Shown here in pieces: positions 50,535-59,367 of a stretch of DNA of 64,000 nucleotides. Both the position numbers and the translations under genes were made by a program. Positions within the stretch are counted from its first letter, which is position 1. Each line of letters opens with the position of its first letter. This DNA comes from Bacteroidota bacterium. Its GTDB lineage: Bacteria; Bacteroidota; Bacteroidia; Cytophagales; Cyclobacteriaceae. The notes under the pieces were generated by a model. It did no database searches. It was not told where the DNA came from and saw nothing but the letters and a program-made list of their open reading frames with translations. Location: positions 310,001-374,000 of the forward strand of contig JAFDYT010000005.1 in assembly GCA_018266055.1 (NCBI GenBank), in the 5' to 3' direction.

Positions 50535-53500
50535 CTACATATTTCTCCTGTACTGCCCGCCTACTTCAAACAGGGCTTTGGTAAGCTGACCGAGCGAGCA
50601 CACTTTAGTTGCTTCCATCAATTCCTCAAAAATATTCTTGTTTTGTATGGCTGCTTGCTGCACTTGCTCAAGCATAGTCGGAGAGGTGCCTTCAGATCGC
50701 TTATGAAGTTGTCGCAACATCTGAATTTGATATTCCTTTTCTTCGGTAGTAGCACGGATTACTTCCTGTGGTATTATCGTAGGCGAACCTTTCGAACTTA
50801 AAAAAGTATTCACACCTATGATGGGATATTCACCGGTGTGTTTCAAAGTTTCGTAATACATGCTCTCCTCCTGAATTTTTCCACGCTGATACATCGTCTC
50901 CATCGCGCCGAGCACGCCGCCGCGCTCAGTGATGCGGTCAAATTCCGAAAGGACTGCTTCTTCGACAAGGTCGGTGAGTTCTTCGATGATGAAAGAACCT
51001 TGCAGCGAGTTTTCGTTTTTAGCAAGGCCCAACTCTTTATTGATGATCAATTGAATGGCCATGGCCCGACGCACTGATTCTTCCGTAGGTGTTGTGATGG
51101 CTTCATCATACGCATTGGTGTGCAATGAATTACAATTGTCGTAAATGGCGTACAAAGCCTGAAGCGTTGTTCGGATGTCGTTGAAATCAATTTCCTGAGC
51201 GTGCAATGAGCGTCCAGACGTTTGGATGTGGTACTTGAGCATCTGAGCACGAGCGTTGGCGCCATACTTGTTCTTTAATGCTTTCGCCCAGATTCTTCGC
51301 GCTACTCTTCCGATCACGGAATATTCGGGATCGATTCCATTGGAAAAGAAAAAGGAAAGATTTGGCGCGAACTCATTGATGTCCATGCCACGACTCAAAT
51401 AATATTCCACGTAAGTGAATCCGTTGGAGAGCGTAAAGGCCAATTGCGTAATCGGATTTGCTCCCGCTTCGGCAATGTGGTAGCCAGAGATGGAGACGGA
51501 GTAGAAATTGCGTACGTTTTTCTGAATAAAATATTCCTGCACGTCGCCCATTAGCCGTAAGGCAAACTCTGTAGAGAAGATGCACGTGTTTTGCGCCTGG
51601 TCTTCTTTAAGAATGTCGGCCTGCACGGTGCCGCGCACTTGTTGTAAAGTATCGGCTTTGATTTTTTCGTATACTTCTTTTGGCAAAACCTGATCACCGG
51701 TAACTCCCAAAAGCATGAGCCCAAGTCCATCGTTTCCTTTTGGAAGAGCGCCTTGATAAGCAGGCCACTCGTTGCTTCCTTTCTTCAGTGAAGCAATTTT
51801 GTTCTTCACTTCTTCTTCAAGGCCATTTTTTTTAATGTAAATTTCACATTGCTGATCGATGGCGGCATTCAGAAAATAACCGAGCAACATCGGCGCTGGA
51901 CCGTTGATGGTCATTGATACAGAAGTTTTTGGATCGGCCAGATTAAAACCACTGTATAATTTTTTAGCATCGTCGAGGCAACACACCGAAACACCGGAGT
52001 TCCCAATCTTGCCATAAATATCAGGTCGGTAGTCGGGATCATTTCCATAAAGTGTTACGGAATCAAATGCGGTAGAGAGTCGTTTGGCTGGCATCGCCAG
52101 GCTCACATAGTGAAAGCGACGGTTGGTGCGTTCCGGTCCACCTTCGCCTGCAAACATACGCGTGGGATCTTCGCCTTCACGCTTGAAAGGATAAATACCG
52201 GCCGTGTACGGAAACTCGCCAGGCACATTTTCTTGCAGTTGCCAGGTGAGCAAGTCACCCCAGGCTTCGTAGCGAGGCAACGAAATTTTTGGAATCTGCA
52301 AATGCGAAAGAGACTCTGTGTGTGTTTGAATTCCAATTTCCTTATCGCGCACTTTGAATTTAAAAACCGGCTCACGATAGCTTTTAGCTTTTTCTTCCCA
52401 TGACTCGATGAGCTTCCAGTTTTTTGGATCGAGATTCAATTTGATGCGGTCGAACTCGGCCTGCAAAACTTTCACCACATCTTGATTTGTTTTTCCTAAC
52501 GACGCGATGGTTTTGTTGATCGCGTAAAGCTGTTGAGCTGTTTCGGCTTGTTGCTTTGCCCACTGATCGTAGTTGCGATTTCCTTCCGATATTTCGCTGA
52601 GGTAGCGTGTGCGATGCGGTGGAATCACAAAAACTTTTTCGCTCATCTCGCGCGTGATGTGAAAATCGGATGTAAGGTCGGCTCCGGTTTTCTCGGCAAC
52701 TTTGTCGATCAGATGTTTATAAAGTTGGTTGGTGCCGGGATCGTTAAACTGCGATGCGATGGTGCCGAACACCGGCATGTCTTCAGGTTTTTTATCCCAC
52801 AGCTGGTGATTTCTTTGGAATTGTTTTTTCACATCGCGCAAAGCATCAAGTGCTCCACGTTTATCAAATTTGTTTAAGGCAATGATGTCAGCAAAATCGA
52901 GCATGTCGATTTTTTCAAGTTGTGTGGCTGCACCATACTCCGGCGTCATCACGTAAAGCGATACATCGCTGTGATCGAGAATTTCAGTATCGCTTTGGCC
53001 GATGCCGGAAGTTTCAAGTATGATAAGATCGAATCCCGCTGCCTTCATCACCTGAATTGCTTCTTTCACGTACGCCGACAACGCCAGATTACTTTGGCGT
53101 GTGGCGAGCGAACGCATATACACGCGTGAGTTGTTGATGGCGTTCATGCGGATGCGATCGCCAAGCAAGGCTCCACCAGTTTTTCTTTTTGAAGGATCGA
53201 CTGAGACTAGTCCAATCGTTTTGTCTTTGAAATCAATTAAAAACCGACGAACGATTTCATCTACCATCGACGATTTTCCGGCGCCGCCGGTTCCGGTAAT
53301 TCCCAGCACGGGCGCTTTGGATGTGCTCGCCTTGCGGTTAATCTCTTCAAAGGTCTTGGCATGTTTGTCGTAATAATTTTCAGCTGCCGAAATAAGTTGA
53401 GCAATTTGCAAATGACTATCCACGGTCAGCGGCCGACTATCAACTACCTCGCCCGTGGGGAAATCACTTTGCATCACCAAATCATTGATCATGCCTTGCA

Positions 53501-53951
53501 GTCCCATTGCGCGGCCATCGTCGGGCGAGTAAATGCGGGTAATGCCATAGTCCATTAACTCCTTGATTTCTTCCGGAAGGATAACCCCGCCGCCGCCACC
53601 AAAAATTTTAATGTGACCCGCTCCCTTTTCTTTGAGCAGGTCGTGCATGTATTTGAAATATTCGTTGTGACCGCCCTGATAGCTCGTCATGGCGATAGCC
53701 TGAGCGTCTTCCTGGATGGCGGTATTCACCACTTCTTCCACGCTGCGATCATGGCCAAGATGGATGACTTCACATCCTGTAGATTGAATGATGCGCCGCA
53801 TGATATTGATGGCGGCGTCATGGCCGTCAAACAGGCTGGCTGCGGTAACAATCCTTACTTTGTTTTTGGGTTTGTACGGTTCGACGGGTGTGTGGTGCGA
53901 CACGTTCGTTTTGTTTTCCTTCTTTGCAACGGAAGCCGTTTCAGCGCTCAT
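50535..53951 (-). CDS. icmF: Fused isobutyryl-CoA mutase
   Basis: The ATG at 53951 gives 1138 residues; an ORF extension to 54014 lies upstream of the -7 box and is rejected. Order of domains: the B12-binding domain (about 30-165) with the cobalt-ligand motif in [12 protein letters not shown] (His44); a MeaB-like GTPase chaperone (about 200-480) with P-loop [12 protein letters not shown] and [11 protein letters not shown]; a linker; and the substrate-binding mutase barrel (about 560-1120). [17 protein letters not shown] has the Phe found in IcmF, where methylmalonyl-CoA mutase has Tyr. [20 protein letters not shown] and [20 protein letters not shown] are mutase features. It interconverts isobutyryl-CoA and butyryl-CoA (possibly isovaleryl/pivalyl). 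The self-chaperoning fusion is normal for this family. Its terminator is shared with paralogue B. Confidence 0.94.
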   Translation of the reverse strand: MSAETASVAKKENKTNVSHHTPVEPYKPKNKVRIVTAASLFDGHDAAINIMRRIIQSTGCEVIHLGHDRSVEEVVNTAIQEDAQAIAMTSYQGGHNEYFKYMHDLLKEKGAGHIKIFGGGGGVILPEEIKELMDYGITRIYSPDDGRAMGLQGMINDLVMQSDFPTGEVVDSRPLTVDSHLQIAQLISAAENYYDKHAKTFEEINRKASTSKAPVLGITGTGGAGKSSMVDEIVRRFLIDFKDKTIGLVSVDPSKRKTGGALLGDRIRMNAINNSRVYMRSLATRQSNLALSAYVKEAIQVMKAAGFDLIILETSGIGQSDTEILDHSDVSLYVMTPEYGAATQLEKIDMLDFADIIALNKFDKRGALDALRDVKKQFQRNHQLWDKKPEDMPVFGTIASQFNDPGTNQLYKHLIDKVAEKTGADLTSDFHITREMSEKVFVIPPHRTRYLSEISEGNRNYDQWAKQQAETAQQLYAINKTIASLGKTNQDVVKVLQAEFDRIKLNLDPKNWKLIESWEEKAKSYREPVFKFKVRDKEIGIQTHTESLSHLQIPKISLPRYEAWGDLLTWQLQENVPGEFPYTAGIYPFKREGEDPTRMFAGEGGPERTNRRFHYVSLAMPAKRLSTAFDSVTLYGNDPDYRPDIYGKIGNSGVSVCCLDDAKKLYSGFNLADPKTSVSMTINGPAPMLLGYFLNAAIDQQCEIYIKKNGLEEEVKNKIASLKKGSNEWPAYQGALPKGNDGLGLMLLGVTGDQVLPKEVYEKIKADTLQQVRGTVQADILKEDQAQNTCIFSTEFALRLMGDVQEYFIQKNVRNFYSVSISGYHIAEAGANPITQLAFTLSNGFTYVEYYLSRGMDINEFAPNLSFFFSNGIDPEYSVIGRVARRIWAKALKNKYGANARAQMLKYHIQTSGRSLHAQEIDFNDIRTTLQALYAIYDNCNSLHTNAYDEAITTPTEESVRRAMAIQLIINKELGLAKNENSLQGSFIIEELTDLVEEAVLSEFDRITERGGVLGAMETMYQRGKIQEESMYYETLKHTGEYPIIGVNTFLSSKGSPTIIPQEVIRATTEEKEYQIQMLRQLHKRSEGTSPTMLEQVQQAAIQNKNIFEELMEATKVCSLGQLTKALFEVGGQYRRNM

Positions 53952-53969
53952 GAAAATGGTTTTAGACGC

Positions 53970-53977
53970 CAAAATTA
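53970..53977 (-). promoter_or_regulatory. -7 promoter box of icmF
   Basis: On the minus strand TAATTTTG is a perfect match, 18 bp before the ATG at 53951. The leader would be only about 12 nt. Confidence 0.5.
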
Positions 53978-53996
53978 AGGAGAAGGGCAAGAATAA

Positions 53997-54047
53997 GCTA
54001 ACGGGAGTTAGCAAGATGTTAAATTAGCCAATTGACAATGAGTCAAT
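53997..54047. promoter_or_regulatory. Two inverted repeats upstream of icmF
   Basis: GCTAAC-ggga-GTTAGC (53997-54012) and ATTGAC-aatga-GTCAAT (54031-54047) are perfect 6-bp dyads, 20 and 54 bp upstream of the -7 box. They could bind a regulator of acyl-CoA catabolism. Confidence 0.4.
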
Positions 54048-54149
54048 GATTTAGTCTCCTAATTTTTTTGAGGTTTATTTTTAAGGGCACACAAATTCAG
54101 AAAAGGAATTAAGGTCTTGGCTTGGATTTGACACATCGAAAATTGAAAA

Positions 54150-54614
54150 TCACTTATTAAAATGGTAGAGAAAAATAATCGTGGCGGTAAAGGCTGGCTT
54201 AGCGTTGTCTTTAATATCCATCACAATATCCATTTCTGCTTTTGTAATTCCGCGAAGGTCATTGAGCGATTTTAAAGTCACGCGCAGCCGAACTTCATTG
54301 TTGACCAGCACGGGTTGATTGAATTTCATTTTTTCAATGCCATAGTTCACCAGCATTTTTACATTTTGGATGTCGGCGATTTCTTCCCACAAATAAGGCA
54401 CCAGCGAAAGCGCCAGATATCCGTGAGCGATTGTACTTTTAAAAGGACCATTGGCGGCGCGCACAGGGTCGGTGTGAATCCACTGATGATCAAGTGTGGC
54501 ATCAGCAAACTTGTTGATTTGTTCTTGAGTAACCTGAATAAATTTGGAGGCCCCGAGTTCCTTGCCCACATACGTCTGAAATTCGGAGAAGCCGTTGATG
54601 ATTAGTTTTGACAT
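54150..54614 (-). CDS. MaoC-family (R)-specific enoyl-CoA hydratase
   Basis: The 154-residue protein is a single hot-dog fold. The hydratase-2 motif is FADATLDHQWIHTDPVRA, with the catalytic Asp and His, followed by GPFKSTIAHGYLALSLVPYL. The C-terminal part forms the rest of the fold (GIEKMKFNQPVLVNNEVRL). The family hydrates trans-2-enoyl-CoA to (R)-3-hydroxyacyl-CoA and is used in fatty-acid oxidation or PHA-like metabolism. It lies upstream of icmF on the same strand, about 200 bp away, with icmF having its own promoter. It is divergent from the class V aminotransferase through a symmetrical dyad. Confidence 0.93.
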   Translation of the reverse strand: MSKLIINGFSEFQTYVGKELGASKFIQVTQEQINKFADATLDHQWIHTDPVRAANGPFKSTIAHGYLALSLVPYLWEEIADIQNVKMLVNYGIEKMKFNQPVLVNNEVRLRVTLKSLNDLRGITKAEMDIVMDIKDNAKPAFTATIIFLYHFNK

Positions 54615-54648
54615 TGGTAGAGTTTTGGTGGAGTAAATGCAATCTTAC

Positions 54649-54673
54649 TAAAGATAAAATTTAATTATCTTTC
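54649..54673. promoter_or_regulatory. Symmetric divergent promoter dyad (maoC gene / aminotransferase gene)
   Basis: AAAGATAA-N7-TTATCTTT (54650-54672) is a perfect inverted repeat. It contains a -7-like box on each strand, TATCTTTC (54666-54673, +) and TATCTTTA (54656-54649, -), each one mismatch from TAnnTTTG. Both point away from each other toward the two divergent genes. Confidence 0.45.
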
Positions 54674-54694
54674 CCTAAACAAAAAAATTGAAAG

Positions 54695-55969
54695 ATGATC
54701 TCGCGTAGAAAACTGATCAAATCGCTTGGCCTCTCGGCACTTACCCTTCCGTCGCTGACCAGTTTTGGTAATCCGGCCTCTCCTCAGGGATTGCTGAATC
54801 CCGAAGACCCTGACTTTTGGAAAAGTGTTCGCGACCAGTTCCCGCTCGACAAAGGAACCGTGTTCTTCAATCCTGGAACAGTAGGAGCAATGCCAAAGAT
54901 CGTAGTCGAGAAAATGACCGAGCATCTTAAATATATTGCCAGTAGCCCGGCGGATTGGGCTTACAAAGACGACAATAAGGAAGAGTTCATCAGCGGCTAC
55001 AACAACCTGATGAGTATTCGTACAAAAGTAGGAAAGCTCATCAATGCCAACGCTCTTGAAATAGCCATGACCGACAATGTGACGAACGGCATGAGTTATA
55101 TTGCCAATGGAATTACGCTGCAGCCTGGCGACGAAATCCTTACCACAGATCAGGAGCACTCCGGAGGTAAGTCAGGTTTCCTCGTCAAAGAAAAACGATT
55201 CGGCGCCGTGTTTAAAACGGTAGCCATTCCAAAACCTGCCCATAGTTCGCAAGAGGTGTACGACATCATTGTCAAAGCGTTTACACCAAAAACAAAAGTG
55301 CTGATGCTATCACACATGATTTCCGGAAGCGGTGCGATTCTTCCTGTAAAAGAATTATGCGCCGAAGCCAGCAAGCGTGGCATCTTCACGTTGCTCGACG
55401 GAGCACAAACGGTAGGTCAGATTAAAGTAGATGTGAAAGACATTGGCTGCGATGCTTATGCAGGATGTTTTCACAAATGGATTGGCGCTCCTCACGGCTC
55501 GGGTTTTCTGTACATCAGACAAGAAAGAATGAAAGACATCTGGACCACCATTGCAAGCGGTCGCTGGGATAACCACGAAGACGAAGGTTTTCGCTTTACG
55601 CAACGCGGCACCGGAAGTTTCCCGATATTAAAAGGTGTAGATGCTGCGCTGGATTTTCATTTTGAACTCGGCCCTGATCGTGTCTATGATCGCATTAAAT
55701 TCCTTGGCGCTCGCTTACGGAAAGGACTAGCTGAAAGCAAAAAAGTAAAATTCTTTTCGCCCAGCGATGAAAGTATGTGTGCGGGAATCACGGTCTACAA
55801 CATTGACGGCTGGACGGGCACGAAACTGCAGGATACCTATTGGGAAAAAGCTAAGATGCGACCGCGTTCGCAGGGCGATGTATTTGGAGTACGTCACTGC
55901 ACGCACATTTTCAACTCCGTAGAAGAAATCGATAAAGCTGTTGCGTTGGTGAAGGACTGGACGAAGTAA
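54695..55969 (+). CDS. Tat-exported class V aminotransferase (isopenicillin-N-epimerase-like)
   Basis: The 424-residue protein starts with a twin-arginine signal (ISRRKLIKSLGLSALTLPSL), implying export with PLP bound. The fold-type I class V pattern follows: VFFNPGTVGAMPKIVVE, IAMTDNVTNGMSYIANGI, PGDEILTTDQEHSGG, the Asp in LLDGAQTVGQIKVDV, and the Schiff-base lysine in AGCFHKWIGAPHGSGFL. RGTGSFPILKGVDAALDF is also typical. Relatives include epimerases, cysteine desulfurase-like enzymes and selenocysteine lyase-like proteins. Substrate unknown; an exported PLP enzyme is unusual. It converges on the DUF1080 gene with three bases between the stop codons. Confidence 0.88.
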   Translation: MISRRKLIKSLGLSALTLPSLTSFGNPASPQGLLNPEDPDFWKSVRDQFPLDKGTVFFNPGTVGAMPKIVVEKMTEHLKYIASSPADWAYKDDNKEEFISGYNNLMSIRTKVGKLINANALEIAMTDNVTNGMSYIANGITLQPGDEILTTDQEHSGGKSGFLVKEKRFGAVFKTVAIPKPAHSSQEVYDIIVKAFTPKTKVLMLSHMISGSGAILPVKELCAEASKRGIFTLLDGAQTVGQIKVDVKDIGCDAYAGCFHKWIGAPHGSGFLYIRQERMKDIWTTIASGRWDNHEDEGFRFTQRGTGSFPILKGVDAALDFHFELGPDRVYDRIKFLGARLRKGLAESKKVKFFSPSDESMCAGITVYNIDGWTGTKLQDTYWEKAKMRPRSQGDVFGVRHCTHIFNSVEEIDKAVALVKDWTK

Positions 55970-55972
55970 GAC

Positions 55973-56821
55973 TTAGTTCAACTGAAGCAATTCCATTGGA
56001 AATTTTTTGATCGACTCCAACTCGATGTTGCGATAAAAAACTTCGGCACCTTCCGACTGCAATTGAATTTTTCCATCATAGAGCGGAACGAGCTCTCCGT
56101 TGTTTAGCTGCGATGAGTGATTCAGGATCATCACCACCACCCCATTGACCAGGTGAAAAGCAGTGTCGCCAATACAGTAAATTTCAACCGTGTTCCATTC
56201 ACCACTCGGCTTCTCTGCGTTGCGTTGTTTGATGCACCATCTGCCGTTGGCGCTCTTTTCGTTGAAGACCAACTTCGGTGATGCGTGATCAAAGATGAAT
56301 CCTTCTTTATTCTTTTTGGCCGTAATCTCAAACGAGCCACCGGCTACTCCCCAATAGTCGCCGCAGTTGCCTTCTTCAATTTGAAACTCCTGCGAACGCA
56401 TCCAGAAACCAAAGTCGGCACCATGTTTACCAGCGGCATGATACAACAAGCCGCTGTCGCGTGGTTTGTCTTTTCTGGGAGGCCACTTCTTTTTCCCCCA
56501 TTTGAATTCAAGTTTTAAATGATAGTTGCTGTAGGCTTGCTGAGTAGAAATGCCGCCGAAGTTTTCTCCTGATATTCGCAGGGCAGGCTGCCCATCCACA
56601 TCGACCACTGAAAATACTTTTCGCGGATCTTTATTTAAGCCGATTACTTTTAGTGTATCAAAACTCTTTTTAAGGCTATCGTATGATGGCCCCAGGTAAG
56701 TGTCCCAACCTTCCAGGTCTTTGCCGTTAAATAATTTTTGCTTTTGAGCCGAGGCCGTTTGTGCGGGCAGGAGTGACCCGCTCACAAAGCCGACAATCAA
56801 AACGCGCAGTATCATCTTCAT
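55973..56821 (-). CDS. Secreted DUF1080 (3-keto-disaccharide hydrolase-type) protein
   Basis: The 282-residue protein starts with a signal peptide (LRVLIVGFVSGSLLPAQTASAQ); ATG at 56815 is an alternative start two codons in. The single DUF1080 domain spans about 27-278: LFNGKDLEGWDTYLG at the start, FGGISTQQAYSNYHLKLEFKWG in part, RDSGLLYHAAGKHG, SQEFQIEEGNCGDYWG, EWNTVEIYCIGDTAFHLVNG, and GKIQLQSEGAEVFYRNIEL at the end. This concanavalin-like family is annotated as 3-keto-disaccharide hydrolase, after a few characterised members that cleave 3-keto-glycosides. It is divergent from hrpB. Confidence 0.9.
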   Translation of the reverse strand: MKMILRVLIVGFVSGSLLPAQTASAQKQKLFNGKDLEGWDTYLGPSYDSLKKSFDTLKVIGLNKDPRKVFSVVDVDGQPALRISGENFGGISTQQAYSNYHLKLEFKWGKKKWPPRKDKPRDSGLLYHAAGKHGADFGFWMRSQEFQIEEGNCGDYWGVAGGSFEITAKKNKEGFIFDHASPKLVFNEKSANGRWCIKQRNAEKPSGEWNTVEIYCIGDTAFHLVNGVVVMILNHSSQLNNGELVPLYDGKIQLQSEGAEVFYRNIELESIKKFPMELLQLN

Positions 56822-56889
56822 GCCGGAAGTTACGACTTTTAAAAAGATAAGATGCCTGAAGAATCGGCGAATACAAATAAATGAATTTC

Positions 56890-56897
56890 TATTTTTG
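56890..56897 (+). promoter_or_regulatory. -7 promoter box of hrpB, close to the start codon
   Basis: TATTTTTG is a perfect TAnnTTTG match, and the same eight bases as before guaA. The ATG at 56902 begins four bases later. No clear -33 TTG. Confidence 0.5.
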
Positions 56898-56901
56898 CGG
56901 G

Positions 56902-59364
56902 ATGAAGTATCCGGTAGAGGAGATCGTCCCTGAACTCAAAGAGCAACTTGCAGCGCACGTAGCTGTTATTCTTCAGGCTCCTCCCGGCGCGGGTAAATCT
57001 ACGGTCGTTCCCTTGCAGCTGTTGAACGAACCGTGGCTTCAAAGCAAGAAGATTATTATGTTGCAGCCACGGCGTCTTGCCGCTCGCTCTGTGGCTACGC
57101 GCATGGCCGATTTACTTCACGAAAAAATTGCAGAAACAGTCGGCTATCGCATTCGCTTTGAAAGTGTAGTAGGGAAAGATACGCGTATCGAAGTAGTGAC
57201 GGAAGGAATTCTTACGCGGATGCTGCAGAACGATAATGCGCTTGAAGGAGTTGGCCTGGTGATCTTCGACGAGTTTCACGAGCGCAGCTTGCACGCTGAT
57301 CTGGCGCTGGCGCTTTGCTTACAATCACAGCAACTGTTGCGCGATGATTTGCGCCTTCTGATCATGTCAGCCACGCTTGACGGCGACAAAATTTCTTTGA
57401 TATTGAAAGGCGCACCGATTGTCACCAGCGTCGGGAAGCAATATCCTGTTGAATTGCTTTATGAAGCAACGCCAAAAGAAGAGCCTATTGCTGTGGCTAC
57501 TTCCCGAATGATAAAAAAAGCGCTTCGCGAACAGCGGGGTGATTTGCTGGTCTTTCTTCCTGGCACCGGGGAAATCAAACGTGCTCAGGAAATTCTGGAG
57601 GCCGATCTTGTCGGCGCATCGGTCTTTCCGTTGTATGGGGATATGCCGTTTCAAAAACAACAAGAAGCGCTGCAGCCCACACCCAACCGTAAGGTAGTAT
57701 TGGCTACGTCTATTGCTGAAACTTCTTTGACGATAGAAGGAATCACCACGGTAATTGATTCTGGATTTTCGCGTACGCCACGCTTCGATCTTCGGTCGGG
57801 TCTCACCAAACTGGAAACGGTCCGTGTCACTCGCGATGCTGCGGATCAACGTGCAGGCCGTGCCGGCAGACTTGGACCGGGTGTCTGTTACCGACTTTGG
57901 GCGCTGGCTACTCACCAGCACCTGCAAGCGGCACGTCAGCCGGAAATTCTTGAAGCCGACCTTGCTCCATTGATGCTGGAACTTTATAGCTGGGGCGCCG
58001 AGGTGTCCGAACTTCAGTGGATCACGCCACCGCCGCCAGGGGCTGTGGCGCAGGCAACGGAATTATTAAAAGCGCTCGGCGCTATTGAAGACAACAGGAT
58101 TACCCCACGTGGAAAAGATATGTTGCGGCTGCCTACTCATCCCCGCATCGCTCATCTGCTTTTGAGTGCAAAGTCTGAGAGAGAAAAATCGCTGGCTACG
58201 GATATCGCCAGTTTAATTGAAGAGCGCGATCCGTTGCCGAAAGAAGCAGGGGCAGACCTGACCTTGCGGTTGGAGCTGTTGAGAAAGTGGAGAAGCAGTG
58301 AGCGTGTCAATGCAGACCGGAATCTATTGGAGCGCGTCGAGAAAAATGCTTCGGCATGGCGAAAGATTTTGAAAGTGAAAGAAGACAACTCTATTTTTTC
58401 TGACACGGATGCGGGTAAACTTTTGATTGAGGCGTATCCCGAACGAATTGCAAGACAGATCGAAAAATTCGGCATGCGATACAAACTTGCCAACGGTCGC
58501 GTTGGCAAATTGCAGGAACAGGATGGTCTTTTACAGAAAACATGGTTGGCCGTGGCTTCGATGGATGTTGGTACCAACGAAGGAAAAATTTTTTCAGCAG
58601 CGCCGGTGGACGAACAGGATTTATCCGCATTGGCAGAAGATCAGGAGTCGGTAGTGTGGGATGCTCAGCGCGGTATGATTTCTGCCAGCGCTGAGCGGCG
58701 AATTGGGTCACTCGTGCTTTCCGCAAAGCCAATGGTAAAAGTTGAAGAAGCTTTGCGTATCAAAGTGTTGTGTGAAGCGCTGCGCGAGGAGGGATTAAAA
58801 TTGCTGGGCTGGGATGAGCCCCAGCAACAGTGGCAGGCACGTGCGATGAGCTTGCGCGTGTGGCGACCTGATGAGCCTTGGCCAGACGTGACGGAAAGTG
58901 CATTACTAAATTCTGCAGACGAGTGGCTTGCTCCTTATTTAATGGACGTAAGCAAGCGCACCGACTTTCAACGACTCGATCTCAATGCGATCGTCACAAG
59001 CATCTTACCTTGGGAATTGCAGCAGCCATTAAACAAACTTGTGCCTACGCGAATGGAAGTGCCCAGTGGTTCTATGATAGCATTGGAATATCTGGTTGAC
59101 GGGAGCTCGCCGGTAATGCGCGTACGCCTGCAGGAAGTTTTCGGGCTGCTCGAAACACCAACTGTCAACGACGGAAAAACGAAAATAATTTTGCATTTGC
59201 TTTCTCCCGGATACAAGCCTGTGCAGGTGACGCAAGACTTGAAGAGTTTTTGGAATTCAACGTATCACGAAGTACGAAAGGAACTCCGCATGCGATACCC
59301 TAAACATCATTGGCCGGAAGACCCGTGGGCTGCCGAAGCGGTGCGCGGCGTGAAAAGAAAATGA
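56902..59364 (+). CDS. hrpB: ATP-dependent helicase HrpB
   Basis: ATG at 56902 gives 820 residues; an upstream in-frame ATG at 56881 lies before the -7 box and is rejected. This is a DEAH-type helicase with Walker A VILQAPPGAGKST, motif Ia QPRRLAARSVATRMA, motif II DEFHERSLHADLALAL (DEFH), motif III IMSATLDG, motif V TSIAETSLTIEGITTVIDSG and motif VI QRAGRAGRLGPGVCYRLW. The C-terminal region includes HrpB-specific segments such as WQARAMSLRVW, PWELQQPLNKLVPTRMEVPSG, HEVRKELRMRYPKHHWPEDPW (in part). Its physiological substrate in bacteria is not settled; nucleic-acid remodelling in the cytosol. It converges on the RND adaptor gene with three bases between the stop codons. Confidence 0.95.
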   Translation: MKYPVEEIVPELKEQLAAHVAVILQAPPGAGKSTVVPLQLLNEPWLQSKKIIMLQPRRLAARSVATRMADLLHEKIAETVGYRIRFESVVGKDTRIEVVTEGILTRMLQNDNALEGVGLVIFDEFHERSLHADLALALCLQSQQLLRDDLRLLIMSATLDGDKISLILKGAPIVTSVGKQYPVELLYEATPKEEPIAVATSRMIKKALREQRGDLLVFLPGTGEIKRAQEILEADLVGASVFPLYGDMPFQKQQEALQPTPNRKVVLATSIAETSLTIEGITTVIDSGFSRTPRFDLRSGLTKLETVRVTRDAADQRAGRAGRLGPGVCYRLWALATHQHLQAARQPEILEADLAPLMLELYSWGAEVSELQWITPPPPGAVAQATELLKALGAIEDNRITPRGKDMLRLPTHPRIAHLLLSAKSEREKSLATDIASLIEERDPLPKEAGADLTLRLELLRKWRSSERVNADRNLLERVEKNASAWRKILKVKEDNSIFSDTDAGKLLIEAYPERIARQIEKFGMRYKLANGRVGKLQEQDGLLQKTWLAVASMDVGTNEGKIFSAAPVDEQDLSALAEDQESVVWDAQRGMISASAERRIGSLVLSAKPMVKVEEALRIKVLCEALREEGLKLLGWDEPQQQWQARAMSLRVWRPDEPWPDVTESALLNSADEWLAPYLMDVSKRTDFQRLDLNAIVTSILPWELQQPLNKLVPTRMEVPSGSMIALEYLVDGSSPVMRVRLQEVFGLLETPTVNDGKTKIILHLLSPGYKPVQVTQDLKSFWNSTYHEVRKELRMRYPKHHWPEDPWAAEAVRGVKRK

Positions 59365-59367
59365 TTG

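Noticed and set aside
53952-54014. N-terminal extension of icmF
   Set aside because: The extension covers the promoter box at 53970-53977 and encodes a non-homologous hydrophobic stretch.
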